From assembly GCF_002878395.1 (NCBI RefSeq), contig NC_061118.1, forward strand, positions 126,068,829-126,132,828: 64,000 nt of DNA, written 5' to 3'. The notes beneath the pieces were generated by a model. The model searched no databases, had not been told where the DNA came from, and saw nothing but the letters and a program-made list of their open reading frames with translations. A program made the translations under genes and the position numbers. Origin of the DNA: Capsicum annuum. Taxonomy: Eukaryota; Streptophyta; Magnoliopsida; Solanales; Solanaceae. How positions within the stretch are numbered: position 1 is the stretch's first letter; every line of letters begins with the position of its first letter. Of the stretch, positions 45,111 to 57,379 are shown piece after piece.

Positions 45111-46529
45111 CCTGCAACAACTATCATCACCTAACATTAGTCAAGATCAATATGTCTATCTAAAATTAATAGGAGAGTGGTACAATGACCACCCTACATT
45201 TAATTTATTAGCATGACCCACTTAAGTGCTACTATCGAATAATCAGACTTCATTGATGTACACTTTAACAAGGGCGCACCAATGTTCTTCAAAATACCAT
45301 AATCATATCATGGGTTGCCTCAACTTTTTCATTATTATTCTAAAGACAACACCATAATTCCATAAACCATATGAGTTTTACAATAATTATTTCAAATTAA
45401 CCATCACTAAAATCATGCCATAATGCCTCAAACATATCAACAAGAACAACACACACTATTAACTAGAACAATTTAAGAAAAGTGATATTTCATGATAACT
45501 TGGAATATGAACTACTGGCAACATAAAAAAATCATGCTAATTATGAAAAATTGAAACACAACCACATGCTTCATCAACTACAACCATGGAGTTCATCCTA
45601 AAAAAATTACCAAGAAGCCATTTTGTATAGCTATGGTGTGTATTCACCCATAATCCATAATAAACTAAGTAAACACTAGCAATAAAGTAGTAAAAACAAG
45701 GAAATAGTTAGAGAAAACAAACCTTAGAATCAAAGAAGTAGTAGAAAAGAATAAAAACTCTTTGTGAATTGGTATTGTGGAACGGATTTAAGAGAGAATT
45801 GGAGTTTGGCAGTGCAAATTAGGTTTAGAAATAGAGGAAGAATGACAGTTTAGGTGTTGGGTTCTTTTATATGGAAAAAATGAGTCAGGTTGACTCAGTT
45901 CTAATTTGGGATTTATTTGGGAATTGAAGGGGTTGCACCGCGGAAGGTAACACAAAAGTTTGTTTTCATATTGTGACTATGGTGGCATGAGCTAGGTCTG
46001 AGAGGTTGTGCAGTGGGTATCGCCACATAGGCAATGCGGAGGATGGATTGCGATATTTATGGTAATTGGGAATCTATAGCTGTCTACAACGGAGTATGCG
46101 ATGCGATGCAATCATGGAACCCCTATTATGCGGGGGCAAAATAGATTGCTAAAATGATGGTCTGTGACATAGTTTGTACCAAAGTTCTGACCAGTAGATG
46201 GTCGCAGTTCACATCTCGGTGCAAACATGGGAAAAATTTGATGATTTGCGACGTAAATCTAGTTTAGAAGAACAATTTGCACTAATTAGACATACCTTTA
46301 AGGCTCATTTAAATCCAAAAACATACCGCACTTGATTTAATTTGGGTCCAAGCTTAATTTATACTTATCGCACCTTAATAACATTTCATACAGCTACAAA
46401 ATAATCAAAACAAGCAAAAAATAATTAGAATAGTGGGTTGCCTCCCACCAAGCATCGCAGTTTTGGTCATGGCTCGACACTTATTTTTATGTTTTTGTTT
46501 TTCTGATTTTTGTTTTGCTTTTCTTATTT
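45111..46529 (-). other. Athila spacer between pol and second ORF, with conserved hairpin
   Basis: Non-coding. At 46433-46480 it carries GTGGGTTGCCTCCCACC followed by AAGC and, further on, GGTCATGGCTCGACAC. On the coding (minus) strand this gives GGTGGGAGGCAACCCAC, a stem with GTGGG/CCCAC arms. I recall the block as recurrent in Athila-type elements of dicots. Confidence 0.55.
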
Positions 46530-47943
46530 TTCTTATTACATTGCACTCATGGTTTCCTCCCATACAGCGGCTGATTTAACATTGATGCATGACTCGGTTA
46601 TCTTGATTACTCAAACTTCATCAAGATAAACCGTTAGCAATTCTTTTAGCTTATCTATTGGACAAATGTATTGTTTGATACTTTGTCCATTGAACTTAAA
46701 CATACTTCCATCTTTTTTTCTCTAGATCAACCACTCAAATGGAAAAGCTTGAGTTATTTTGAATGATCCCGACCACTATGATTTTAACTTCCCAGGAAAA
46801 AGCTTTAATCTTGAGTTGCACAGCTAGACCAAATCACCCACCTTGAAGTATCTTCGTTCAATTTTATGATAATGGTACTGCGTCATCCTCTCCTTGTAAA
46901 GATCAGCCCATTCATAAGCTTAGAGGCAAAACTCAGCTATCTCAATTAGTTGATCTAGCCTCATATCAACTGCTTTTTTCCAACACAAGTTCAACTACTT
47001 GAGTGCCCACAACACCTTATGTTCTAACTCTACTGGTAAGTAACAAGATTTACCAAGGAATAATTAGTAAGGAGACATTTTAATGGGTGTCATGAAATTA
47101 GTTCAATATGTCCATAGTGCATCATCAAGTTTTCTCGACCAATAACTTCTATTTGCATTAGTGGTTATGGCCAGAATACTCTTGATTTCCCAGTTAGACA
47201 CTTCTACTTGGCCACTAGTTTGTGGGTAAAAAGGCATAGCTACCCTGTGTTGCTTCACTCTATATGTTGCTGAAATAGCCCAAAATATCTTGTTGCATAA
47301 ATGAAAACCATCATCACTTATTATGCTTCTGGAACACCAAAAAGGGAGAAAATGTTCTTTCTCAAAGATGCATCCATTCTCTTTCCTTTATTTTTTTCTA
47401 GAGCCACAAATTCTACCCATTTAGACACATAATCCATAGCTACTAAAATATATATGTGACCATAGATGCTCACAAAGGTCCCCATGATATCTATACCCCA
47501 TACGTCAAATAGCTTCACCTCTGTCACTGGAATTGATCACAAGACCTCATAAATTCATATGCATCTTTGTGAATTAAGGGCCAATAATAACCACTTAGCA
47601 AGGCCTTTTTGGTAGTCCGATCACCTGCATAATGTTCTCTAGCCGAGAAGAAATGAGAGGGCTCCAAAATATTCAAAATCTCTACCTTTGGTACACATCT
47701 CCTAATAATATTGTCAGCACAACGTCTAAAAAAATAATGTTCATCCCAGAAATACCTTCTTACCTCATGTAGAAACTTCTTCTTTTGATGAAAGCTGAGG
47801 TTTTCTAGAATAATATCATTGACCACATAGTTTGCATAATCTGCATACCATGGCACAAAATCAAAAGTAGCAGAATGAACTTGCTCATCCAGAAAAGAAT
47901 CATTAATTTCCAAATCTTTTGATCTCCTCCATTCACTCCCCAT
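46530..47943 (-). pseudogene. Athila integrase, broken
   Basis: 47943-47524 holds the N-terminal part with a His/Cys zinc region (ARVHYAGDRTTKKALLSGYY-like, written here by type) ending CDQFQ. The next frame, 47527-47321, holds the core: FDVWGIDIMGTF and VAMDYVSKWVEFVAL, typical of Athila, with catalytic Asp at the GID and continuing to FGVPEA. The C-terminal part (PVELEHKVLWALK near 47020) is full of stops. Confidence 0.8.
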
Positions 47944-49130
47944 CTGAGACAGATGGTCCGCTATTTGATTTTCACACCTTTTTTATCTTTGACTTCAAAG
48001 TTAAACTCCTGAAGTTGCAACACCCCTCTTATAAGCCTCGATTTTACATTCTTATTCTCTAATAAATATTATTGCGTTGCATGGTCAGTATACACTTCGA
48101 CTTTTGTTCAAAATAGATACGTGCAGAACATTCGAAGGCAAAAACTATAGTTAAGACCTCTTGCTCGATAATCGTGTAGTTATTTTGTGCTTCATTCAAG
48201 GCTTTACTGGAATAATATATTTGATGATAAAGCTTTTCTTCCTTTTTCATAAGGACAACCCTAAGTGCAACCTTTCTTGCATCACATATTACTTTAAACG
48301 GTTTGGACCAATCTAGAGAATTAATGATGGGTGCAACAACTATTTTTTCTTTATGGCATTAGAAGGCCTTGAAACACTCATAATCATATGCAAACTTTGT
48401 TTCTTTCTCCAACAATTTGCAAAGTGGGTTTGCAATTTTGGAAAAATGTTTTATAAATCTACAGTTTAAACCAGCAAGGCCAAGAAAACTATGAACTCCT
48501 TTCACCGAGACAGGAGGAGGTAGTTTTTCAATAACTTCTATTTTGTCTCGATCCACCTCAATACCTTTTGCTGATATTTTTTGCCCCAAGACTATGACAT
48601 CTTCACCAAGAAGTGGTATTTTTTCTAGTTGAGTACAAGATTGAACTCCTCACAATATTTCAATGTGTTGCTTAAGTTCACAAAACAACTATCGAACGAA
48701 TAACCAACCACTGAGAAATCATCTATAAACACTTACAAAGTATCTTCCACCATGTTTGAGAAAATGGACATTATACATCTTTTGAAAGTGATAGGGAAGT
48801 TACACAACCCGAATGAAATTCTCTTGAAAGCAAAGGTTCTTTATGGACAAGTAAAGGTCATTTTCTTTTGATCCTCAGGTGCAATCGATATTTGATTGTA
48901 ACCTGAGTATCCATGTAAAAAGAAATAACAACCCCTTTCCTACCAACTGGTCAATCATTTGGTCTATGAAGGGCATTGAAAAATGATCTCTACAATTCCA
49001 AGAATTTAACTTTCTGTAGTCCATACAAACCCTCTGTCTAGTCATGGGCTTGAGTAGAATAAGCTCATTCTTCTCATTAGCTACAACCATCATGCCTCCT
49101 TTCTTAGGCACACACTAAAACTATACTTAC
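47944..49130 (-). pseudogene. Athila reverse transcriptase and RNase H, broken
   Basis: RT begins near 49111 (GGMMVVANEKNELI, then RVCMDYRKLNSW). The catalytic block reads FIDDFSVVG near 48740-48710, followed by the C-terminal piece 48589-48359 (SFLGLAGLNCRFIKHFSKI). RNase H fragment 48250-48059 contains YYSSKALNEAQNNYTIIEQE. Several stops and frameshifts separate the pieces. Confidence 0.82.
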
Positions 49131-50500
49131 CCATTTACTATAAAAAATTGGGTCATCCACTCTTGCATCTAACCACTTAATTATCTTTTTCTTCAGTACT
49201 TCTTACATTTGTGCATTTAGTTTGCACTGATGCTCAATGGTAGGAGTGCAGTCTTTTTATAGCTTGATCTTATGAGTATAGATCCACGATAAAATGCCTA
49301 TAATATCGGTAATAATTCACCCATTGGCTCTCTTGTATCGCCTCAATACTGAAATTAGATCATCTACCCGATACTCTACCAAATCAGCTGCAATGATCAC
49401 CACTAAAGTATTATCTTCACTCAGAAACATATACAAAAAATCACTCTATAGCTCATTCAACTCCAACACCGGTAGTTCTTCAATAGTTTACTTTAGAAGG
49501 TGGTGGTAGTAAATTTTTCAAATCCAAATCCATCTTCTTAGGAGCATATGAGTATGACCCCATTTCAGTCAATGCACATATGGTCTCATCATATTCATCA
49601 ATTCCTTTACTATCTAAATTCATTAAGACTGCAGCTAAAGTATATATTGCAAACCTTTCTTCTACTGGTACACCCAGGTCAACTTCATTAATAACATCAA
49701 TAAATGACACTACACTCATCTCCCTTAATTTTTTCATAGATTGGCAAACAACAAAACTAACTTCTTTATTATTGAGACTAAATTTTAGCTCATTCAGCTC
49801 CATATCAACCAATACTCATCTCGTTACAAAAAATAGCCTGCCCAATACTATGGGTGCATTCATGTCCCCTTCATAATCAAGGTTACACAGTCTGTATGGA
49901 ATATAAAGCTGGACACTTTCATGAGCACATCATAGAGAATACCTAATGGTTTTTTCATTGATTGGTATACCATAAACAGATGTATAGACATTGGTTTAGT
50001 AGTCCCTAAACCTAATTTCTTGAAGATTGATAGTGCTATGAGGTTGATAATTACCCCAAAATCACAAAGTACTTTAGCAAAATAAATTCTCCAGTCATAC
50101 ACAAGATGGTGAATTCTCTAGAATCAACATTTTTCTATACCAGTGATCTAGTAGCAATGGAACTACAATGCTGAAGATTATCCACAGGCTCATAACTAAC
50201 TATTCTCTTCTTTGTCACAAAGTCCTTCATAAATTTAGCGTATCCCATCATCAACTCTAATGCCTCCACTAAAGGAACATTTACTGATAATTATTTCAAC
50301 AACCATGAGTTTGCTAAACTTGCTCTCATCTACTTTATTCTTCAACCTATGTGGAAAGGGAGGTAGTGTCCTTTGAATTTTAATTGGGGTATCCTCTACC
50401 TCCTTCTCTTTCCCATGTCCCACATTAGTAGCATTCTTCAACACAGATGTTTTTTCTACTTTTATACTCTTCTCCTCCAAATTTCCTAGATTTTAAGACG
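49131..50500 (-). pseudogene. Athila protease and linker, broken
   Basis: 50102-49860 carries the protease: FAKVLCDFGVIINLIALSIF, where the active triplet is Asp-Phe-Gly followed by Val; relatives read CDLGASINL. 49812-49480 is the linker toward RT. A Lys-rich gag C-terminus lies at 50480-50235. Confidence 0.75.
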
Positions 50501-52200
50501 CAACTGGTGTATAATCATTTACCTCATAGCCCAACTCAACATCATCAACCTGTGGATGTAGTATTGGATGTGGGTCTGGTAGCCCTCTGCCGTTCCTAGT
50601 CCTAATCACCAAATATGTACCATCATTTCTTGGGTTTTACACCATATTATTCTGTATATTCCACTTTTTCTTTGATTAAAAGTGGCTGATAGTTGGTTTA
50701 TTTGCTGCTCCAAGTGCTTAATAGAGGTAGAATGGGAATCAAATAATTGGCTCATGGATGATAGATCATCCCGCATTTATTTTACACCTGTATCAATCAT
50801 TTCTACCCCTTTAAGCAACTTATCCATCATAGCTTTCATAGGCATCTTCCTTGAATCATTGGTCACATTATCTCGACTCTCAGGTGGCATATATAATCTG
50901 ATTCGATCACTCTTATTTTTCCAATTTCCTTAATCAAGATATCTATAACCAACTTTGTTATAATAATCATCCCTTTGATAGTTCCGACCTAGGTTTCCTT
51001 GGACACATGCCTAGAAACCCCTAGTTATGCAAGTAGTTAGCCTCCTCCACATAATCAGATTTAATTGACCTACTATGATACCCAACTTCTTTGACCTTCT
51101 CCATATAACTAAACAACAAATTCTTACTGAGTAAGTCTATCTTTATTTTCTTATGAGCTATATCCTGATTATATTCCTCCACTCTTTGACACTATTCTGC
51201 TAATATTCTAATTGAATAAGTATTGCTTTCTACCTTAGAATCCTTAGTATACCAAACTCTACTTTTTTTTTGTAATCATATCCAATAACTCTGTAGCCTT
51301 GGTAAAATTGCAATTCGTAAAATCTCCACCAACTGCGTTATCCACTGTAGGCTTTGTGTTTGAGTTCAAAACCCTGTAAAATATCTCCATCAAATTCTCA
51401 TAAGTAAGCTTATGATTCAGGCATTGAGTCAATTTCTTCTTGAATCTAATCCGCATTTCATGAAGATCCTCATTAGGAAATCTCCTAAAGTTGCTGATCT
51501 CATCCCTCTGTTGTAACATCTTGGTAGGAGGAAAGAGCCTTTCTAGAAAAGCATATTTAAATTTCCTCTAGTTTGTTATAGAATCAGGTGGCAATTTTGT
51601 CAACCACAGAGTTGCCTTCCTAGATTTTGTAAAAGGAAACAACTTCAGTCAAATAACAATTTTTCCACCTCCAAGATAGTTAAATGACTTTCAAATGTTA
51701 ATGAAGTTCACCAAATGAATGTTCGGATCATACCAGGTAGTCCACCAAACAAACCCTACAAGTTGCATAGTGGAATTATTATGCTAGTGATGCTGAACTT
51801 TACTATTGCGGCCAATGGTGGTAGCATAATTGCTTCAGTAGCACTAGCACCATCAAAATCATCATCATCATCATCTAGAGAAAATTCCACCAAAGTTTAT
51901 TGGCATCTTTTACCTCGTACTTGCTGATTACAGTTAACTGGTGCAACATTACCAACATGTTGCCTATTCATTAGGTCAATCAACTCATCATCTCCCAGGT
52001 CATCATCATCAATAATTCTTACATGACCTAGTGCATTAATGTTCTGACGGTTCTTCTGGGCATTGGATAATCCATCCAACCTATCTACCTCATGTTGTGT
52101 TTCCACTTTCCTTCTTAAAGTCCTTTGAAGTTCAGGATCGTATGGTACTAGAGGCTCGATAGACCGTCATATATCTGGCATACATAATCAATAGCTTTCA
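50501..52200 (-). pseudogene. gag: Athila gag, broken
   Basis: The N-terminal fragment is at 52106-51897 (ALGHVRIIDDDDLGDDELID region). The capsid-type block at 51519-51259 contains SNFRRFPNEDLHEMRIRFKK and FYRVLNSNTKPTVDNAVGG, characteristic of Athila gag. Intervening frames contain stops. Confidence 0.82.
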
Positions 52201-52285
52201 ATTAATAAAACAACAAATAAAGCTAATGTTTAGGAAACTTGAGTAAGAGTCAGTTAACACACTTAAACTTAATTGACAAAAATAT

Positions 52286-52303
52286 TCCCTAACAACATTG
52301 CTA
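52286..52303 (-). promoter_or_regulatory. decayed PBS of the Athila element
   Basis: On the minus strand TAGCAATGTTGTTAGGGA lies directly after the 5' LTR. It resembles the tRNA-Asp type site TGGCGCCGTTGCCGGGGA, with differences that are mostly G-to-A or C-to-T, as expected from deamination of methylated cytosine. Confidence 0.6.
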
Positions 52304-52308
52304 AAATT

Positions 52309-53551
52309 TGATACATCCAGACCAAAACTTCTTCTATGGAAATTTAAGTGGTCGTCATCAAATATATAACCCGGATTGGGTCGAATCCCACAGGGAATGG
52401 AGTGCTAATTAAGTTGTGTGTAGATTACTTTCCTTTTAGTCAAATGTTTTAACAAAATAAAGGGGGTTTAATGCAAAGTATAATTTGAATTCAGTTTAAA
52501 GAAAGTAAGAAAATTCATTTAATTTTTTAACATAGATAAATAGTAAACTAGGGTTACGTCCACCTTGTTATTTCAACTCTTTTCAACTATGGGTCATAAG
52601 AACTCATATGCAGATTGTACTTATAGAGGAAAGACATATTTTAATTTTATCAAACTTAAAGTCATATGACAAGTAGATGTATTCTCCAAGACGTTAATCC
52701 AATTAAGGAATTAATTCACAAATTAGCGATTGAAAACTATAACTCCTTGTCACTATTCTCTATTCAAAACAACAACTCCTTTGTTCTTGCAAGTTATGTT
52801 TTAAGGAACACTCTTAATTTTGCAACCATGAGAATTTATTAAAAGTGAAGAAAATAAGTTATAAGAACAATTGTAATATAAACTCAAAAACCCATAGTTT
52901 AGATTGTTAATTAAAAGGTTCCCATAACCCTTGTTAAAAAGCTTAGCCACTCATGTTAGAAATAATATCAAATAAATTAACTATTCATACCAAAATCCAA
53001 GGTTGTTTGAGATTACAAGATGAACACTAATGGAAATGATTAGCCTCCATTTCTCTGCTCCAAAAAATACGTAACAAACATTCAAAACTGAGCTTGACGT
53101 ATTTATGATTGCCTTGTAAAATTACCCCTAAACCCCTAGAGTTAATTCAAAAGAAAAAAATTGTCTCAGATTAGAGCATTGCAGTGCAGACTTAGCAGGA
53201 ACCACAAGAGTTGTGGCACAAAGCTCAGTGCGAACCCTAAGGGTCACTGCGGAAAGTTTAGCACGAACCCCAAGGGTATTGGTGCAAAGCTCAGTGCAAA
53301 ACCTTGGGGGTTATGATGTAAATATAGCCTTCAGACATGCTATTTTGCTTTTTCCTTGTATTCTTTGTGTTTCATGATTTTCCGATGTCTCCATATGCTT
53401 CATTTACTCTTGAAATAGTACTAATCACATTGTTTAGATTATTTACATCAAAATTAAGATAAAATGTATGAATTGAGACTTTTTGTTCTAAAAAAATAGC
53501 TTAAATATGGATAAAACATAGTACTTAAGTGTATAAATACACCCAAGATCA
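52309..53551 (-). repeat. Athila 5' LTR
   Basis: Homologous to 40913-42181 over its whole length but visibly diverged, including small indels; much older looking than the gag-only element's LTR pair. Followed by target duplication ATCGC. Confidence 0.88.
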
Positions 53552-53556
53552 ATCGC

Positions 53557-54480
53557 CAACTTCAAATTCCAACTCCCCTCGCCTCATATCTGTGTAAGAC
53601 TTTTGGCATCTTTGAGAAGTCTTAAGTCATTCTTGAATTACCTTCACATTGTTTATGGCTTGGTGAACCAAGTTTGGGCCAAACAAGCTAGTCTCACCCA
53701 CCTCAAACTATCCAATAGGAAACTTGCACCTTCTACCATAATGAGCCTAAAAAAGGGGCTGTTTAGATGCCAAAATGATAAATGCTGTTATAAGCAAATT
53801 CAATAAGAGGAAAATGGTCAACCCAACTACCTTTAAATTCAATCACACAGGCCCTTAGGATATCCTCCAAAGTATGGATAGTACATTCTACTTGTCCATC
53901 CATTTGAGGTAAGAAAATTGTGCTAAGGTTAACCTAAGTACCCAAACCATTCTGAAAAAAATGCCAAAAATGAGAAGAGAACTGCATACCTTGGTCTGAA
54001 ATAATGGACACTGGTACTCCATTCAGCTTAACTATCTCGTGAAATAATAGTTTAGCATAATCCTCTCTAGTGTAGTTAGTCCTTAAAGGCAAGAAGTGAG
54101 CAGACTTGGTCATTCTATCTATAATGAACCAAATAGAATTAAATTAATTCAGAGACCGCGAAAGACTAGTAACAAAATTCATATTAATCATATCCCACTT
54201 CTACATAGGAAATTCTATCTCTTGCAAAGTACTTATATTCTCTACCTTGACTTACTGATAGCCCATATACTTGGCAAAGAATATTTCCATATTCCTCTTC
54301 ATATTATTCCACCAGTAGATCTCTTTAAAGTCATGATAAATTTTGGCTGAACTCGGATGAACTATATATCTGGACTCATAAGCTTCATCCAAAATCCTTT
54401 CCCACAGCCCATCTATATCAGGAACACACAACCTTCCTTGATATCTCAACATACCATCTCTCCCAATGTCAAAAGCCATA
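53557..54480 (-). pseudogene. Tekay element B integrase, N-terminal and core parts
   Basis: The zinc-binding domain is at 54479-54252, with SSAKIYHDFKEIYWWNNMKR. The catalytic core in broken frames runs down to 53600, with an S-D-x-G-x-Q-F type block near 53985. The frame ends at ELEFEVGD (53557), where the Athila sits; the rest is at 40907-40350. Confidence 0.8.
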
Positions 54481-56154
54481 ATATTTTGCTAGAACATGTC
54501 ATCCTTTATTTGCATGAACATGGGATCCAAAATATGCTTCTCCTTCACTTCAAGACAAAGAGAAATCTTAACAACTTCTTGAATGATTACCCCTCCATCC
54601 TTGGAGTCTAAGAGGCAAACTCCTAAATTAGCGAGCCCGTAAATGTCCTTCACCAATCTTCTCTTCTCCCCCTTAACATGGGACAGGCTCCCTATATAAA
54701 ACCTTCTAAGAGAATTAGCAACAATATTAGCATTACCTAAATGGTATTGCAAACTCATGTCTTTATCCTTAAGTAGCCCGAGCCATTGCCTCTGCCTAAG
54801 ATTTAATTTTTTTTGTAAACACGTACTATAACCTCTTATGGCTTAAATAAATGTACACATGCATCCCATACAAATAATGCCACCAAATCTTCAAAGCAAA
54901 GGCCACATTCGCCAACTCTAAATACTGAGTTGGGTAATTCCTATCATAAACCATAATTTGCCTATAAGCATAGGCGACAACCTCACCATGCTGTATCAGA
55001 ACACAACTTAGTCCCACTTGGGATGCATCATAATACACAAAAAACCCTTAGTGCCCACAGGTAGAGTCAAAATAGGAGCAAAAGTCAACTTATCCTTTAC
55101 TTCTCATAATCTCCCTCACAAACATTGGACCACAAAAACTTAACCTTTTTTTTGTGTTAACTTCATCATTGGAGTAGTAATAGATGAAAAACTCTCCACA
55201 AACGTCCTATAGTACCCACCCAAGCCCAAAAATCTCCTAATGTCGGTTGGAGTCAAGGGTCTAGGCAACTTCTTAACTGCATCCATCTTTTGGGGCATCT
55301 ACATTGGTCCCTTCACTAGAACTAACATGCTCGATAAAAGTCACAACACTTATCCAAAATTCATACATAGAAAATTTTTCAAACAATTTTTTGTCCTTAA
55401 GAGTTTGCTACACAATTTGGATGTGATTGGAATGATCTTCCTCACGTTTAGAGTACAACAAGATATCATCAATGAAGACTATAACAAACAAATCCATAAA
55501 CTACCTAAACACCTTAATCATAAGGTCCATGAAAGAAACTGAAGAATTAGTCAACCTAAATGACATAACAAAAAACTTATAATGAGTAGTCTTGGGAATA
55601 TCAACCTCCGTAATTTTCAACTAATGATAAAAAACTACAACTGGAAATCCAACTTTAGGTGGTCATTATGATCAGAAACTCACTCTCTGGAGAATTTTAT
55701 TGACCTCGCATATAACATGGGGAATCTGGTTAGCACCCATATTTCAGAATAAAAGAACAAAGACTTGACTGGAAGGCACTGTAACCTTAAGCAATTGACA
55801 ATAGTCTATTCACATCCAAAGAGACCCATTTTTCTTCCATACAAAAAGCACAAGATCACCCTATGGAAAAATACTAGGACAAATAAAACCCTTATAAAGA
55901 AGCTCCTTTAATTTCTCCTTTAGTTCCTTTAGTTTGGCTAGAGCCATCTGGGAAGGAGGAATAAGAATAGGATGGGTATTCGGTATAAGGTCAATACCAA
56001 AGCCTATTTCCCTATCAAAAGAAATTCTAGGAAGATCATCAAGAAAAACATTATGAAATTTATTAACCACCGGGACAAATTGCGAAGAGAGACTTTTATT
56101 GTAAGAATCCTTGACCCGCATTAGATGATACAAATGCCCATTGGAAATCAATTT
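54481..56154 (-). pseudogene. pol: Tekay element B reverse transcriptase and RNase H
   Basis: The RT start is in 56151-55861 (FHNVFLDDLPRISFDREIGF). RT motifs continue in broken frames with the catalytic F-I-D-D followed by ILLYSKRE near 55470-55440. RNase H pieces lie at 55038-54826 (YYDASQVGLSCVLIQHGEVV) and 54758-54489. Stops throughout. Confidence 0.82.
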
Positions 56155-57379
56155 CTAAGCTCTCAGGTGAGAAATAAACTCCCCAGGCACTAGGGAACTC
56201 CATTTCCATTCGATTACCAATTTATTAGAAAATTGAAAAGTGACCTTTTGGGTCCTACAATACAAAAAAACATAGCACGAATAGAGCCAACCCATTTGCA
56301 AGATTATATCAAAATTCAACATATCTAGTTTTATTGAATCCTCCAACGTCTCCCTATGAAGAATGGATAACAGCAGCCCCTTTTAATTTTGCTAACAACA
56401 ATAGACTCACCTACTGATCTAGAAATAAAAAAGAGGTCGAAAATATTTTGAGGATATAAACCAAAGTGCACAGCCATATAACAGGTTACATATGATAAAG
56501 TACAACCTGAATCAAGAAAATAATAAACATCAAGGGAGAAAAGTTGTAACTTACAAGTGACAACATCTGGGGATGCCTCAGAGTATTGAAGGGTAACAGG
56601 TACATAGAGGTAATTCCAGTCATTATTGGTACTTCATATGGCACCCTTAGGTGCAAGAGCTAAAGAAGTGGCAACTAGGACCTTATTGGTTTGAGTGGAA
56701 ACTTTAGCTATAGGAGAATTCTGCACAAATGACCAGGCTGACCATAATTAGCACATAAATTCCTCCTTACTCACAATATGCAGGATAAAGCTATCCACAA
56801 AATCAACAAGGAGGATTATGTGAAGCTGACTAAGCTCCATTGGCTTAGTCTGGGCATCCTGTGACTTAGGACCACTACTAGACTGAAAATGATAATCACC
56901 TAAATATTTTGGATAAGGAGAACTGGCTAACGAATAAGAATTTACCCATTTTTAATTCTTAGTCCATGGCCTTCCATCTTTCTCACTACTCTGCTAATTT
57001 TCATTCTGCTCTACATACCTAAGATTCTTGCTCTCCCTTTCTTCAATCTTTACCTACTTCCTTTTCTCATCTTGCACCTATTACATATAAACCACCAACC
57101 TAGATATGTCTATATCATTATTCAGCATGGCAGTCTCACACTCTAACACTAAGCTATGGGACAAACTTGAAGCAAACTTCCTAATTCTTGACCTTATATT
57201 AGACACCAACTCCAAAGCATAACTGGACACCTGTTGGAACTTCAGTGCATACTCCTTAACACTCATCTTACCCTACTTCAAGTTCACAAACTCTTCAGCC
57301 TTAGCCTCTCTCAGCTCTCGATAAAAAATGATCAAGAAAAGCAGCTGAAAACTCTTCCCACACAGTTTGCTCAGCATCA
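56155..57379 (-). pseudogene. Tekay element B gag C-terminal part and protease
   Basis: Gag enters at 57379 (AEQTVWEEFSAAFLDHFF), with KMSVKEYALKFQQVSSYA in the open piece 57266-57081 and a degenerate zinc finger, GQPGHLCR, near 56740. The protease keeps Asp-Ser-Gly in FLDSGCTLSYVT near 56510-56480. A linker lies at 56346-56155. The gag N-terminus lies beyond the element C insertion, outside the window. Confidence 0.8.

Larger units (their letters stand above)
40913..53551 (-). mobile_element. complete Athila-type Ty3/gypsy element, decayed
   Basis: LTRs of 1269 and 1243 bases, target duplication ATCGA (40908-40912) and ATCGC (53552-53556), gag, protease, RT, RNase H, integrase, and a long 3' region with a second ORF. 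It sits exactly between VGD and DWVFLKVS of element B's integrase, and removing it restores that frame. All genes are broken. Confidence 0.9.
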
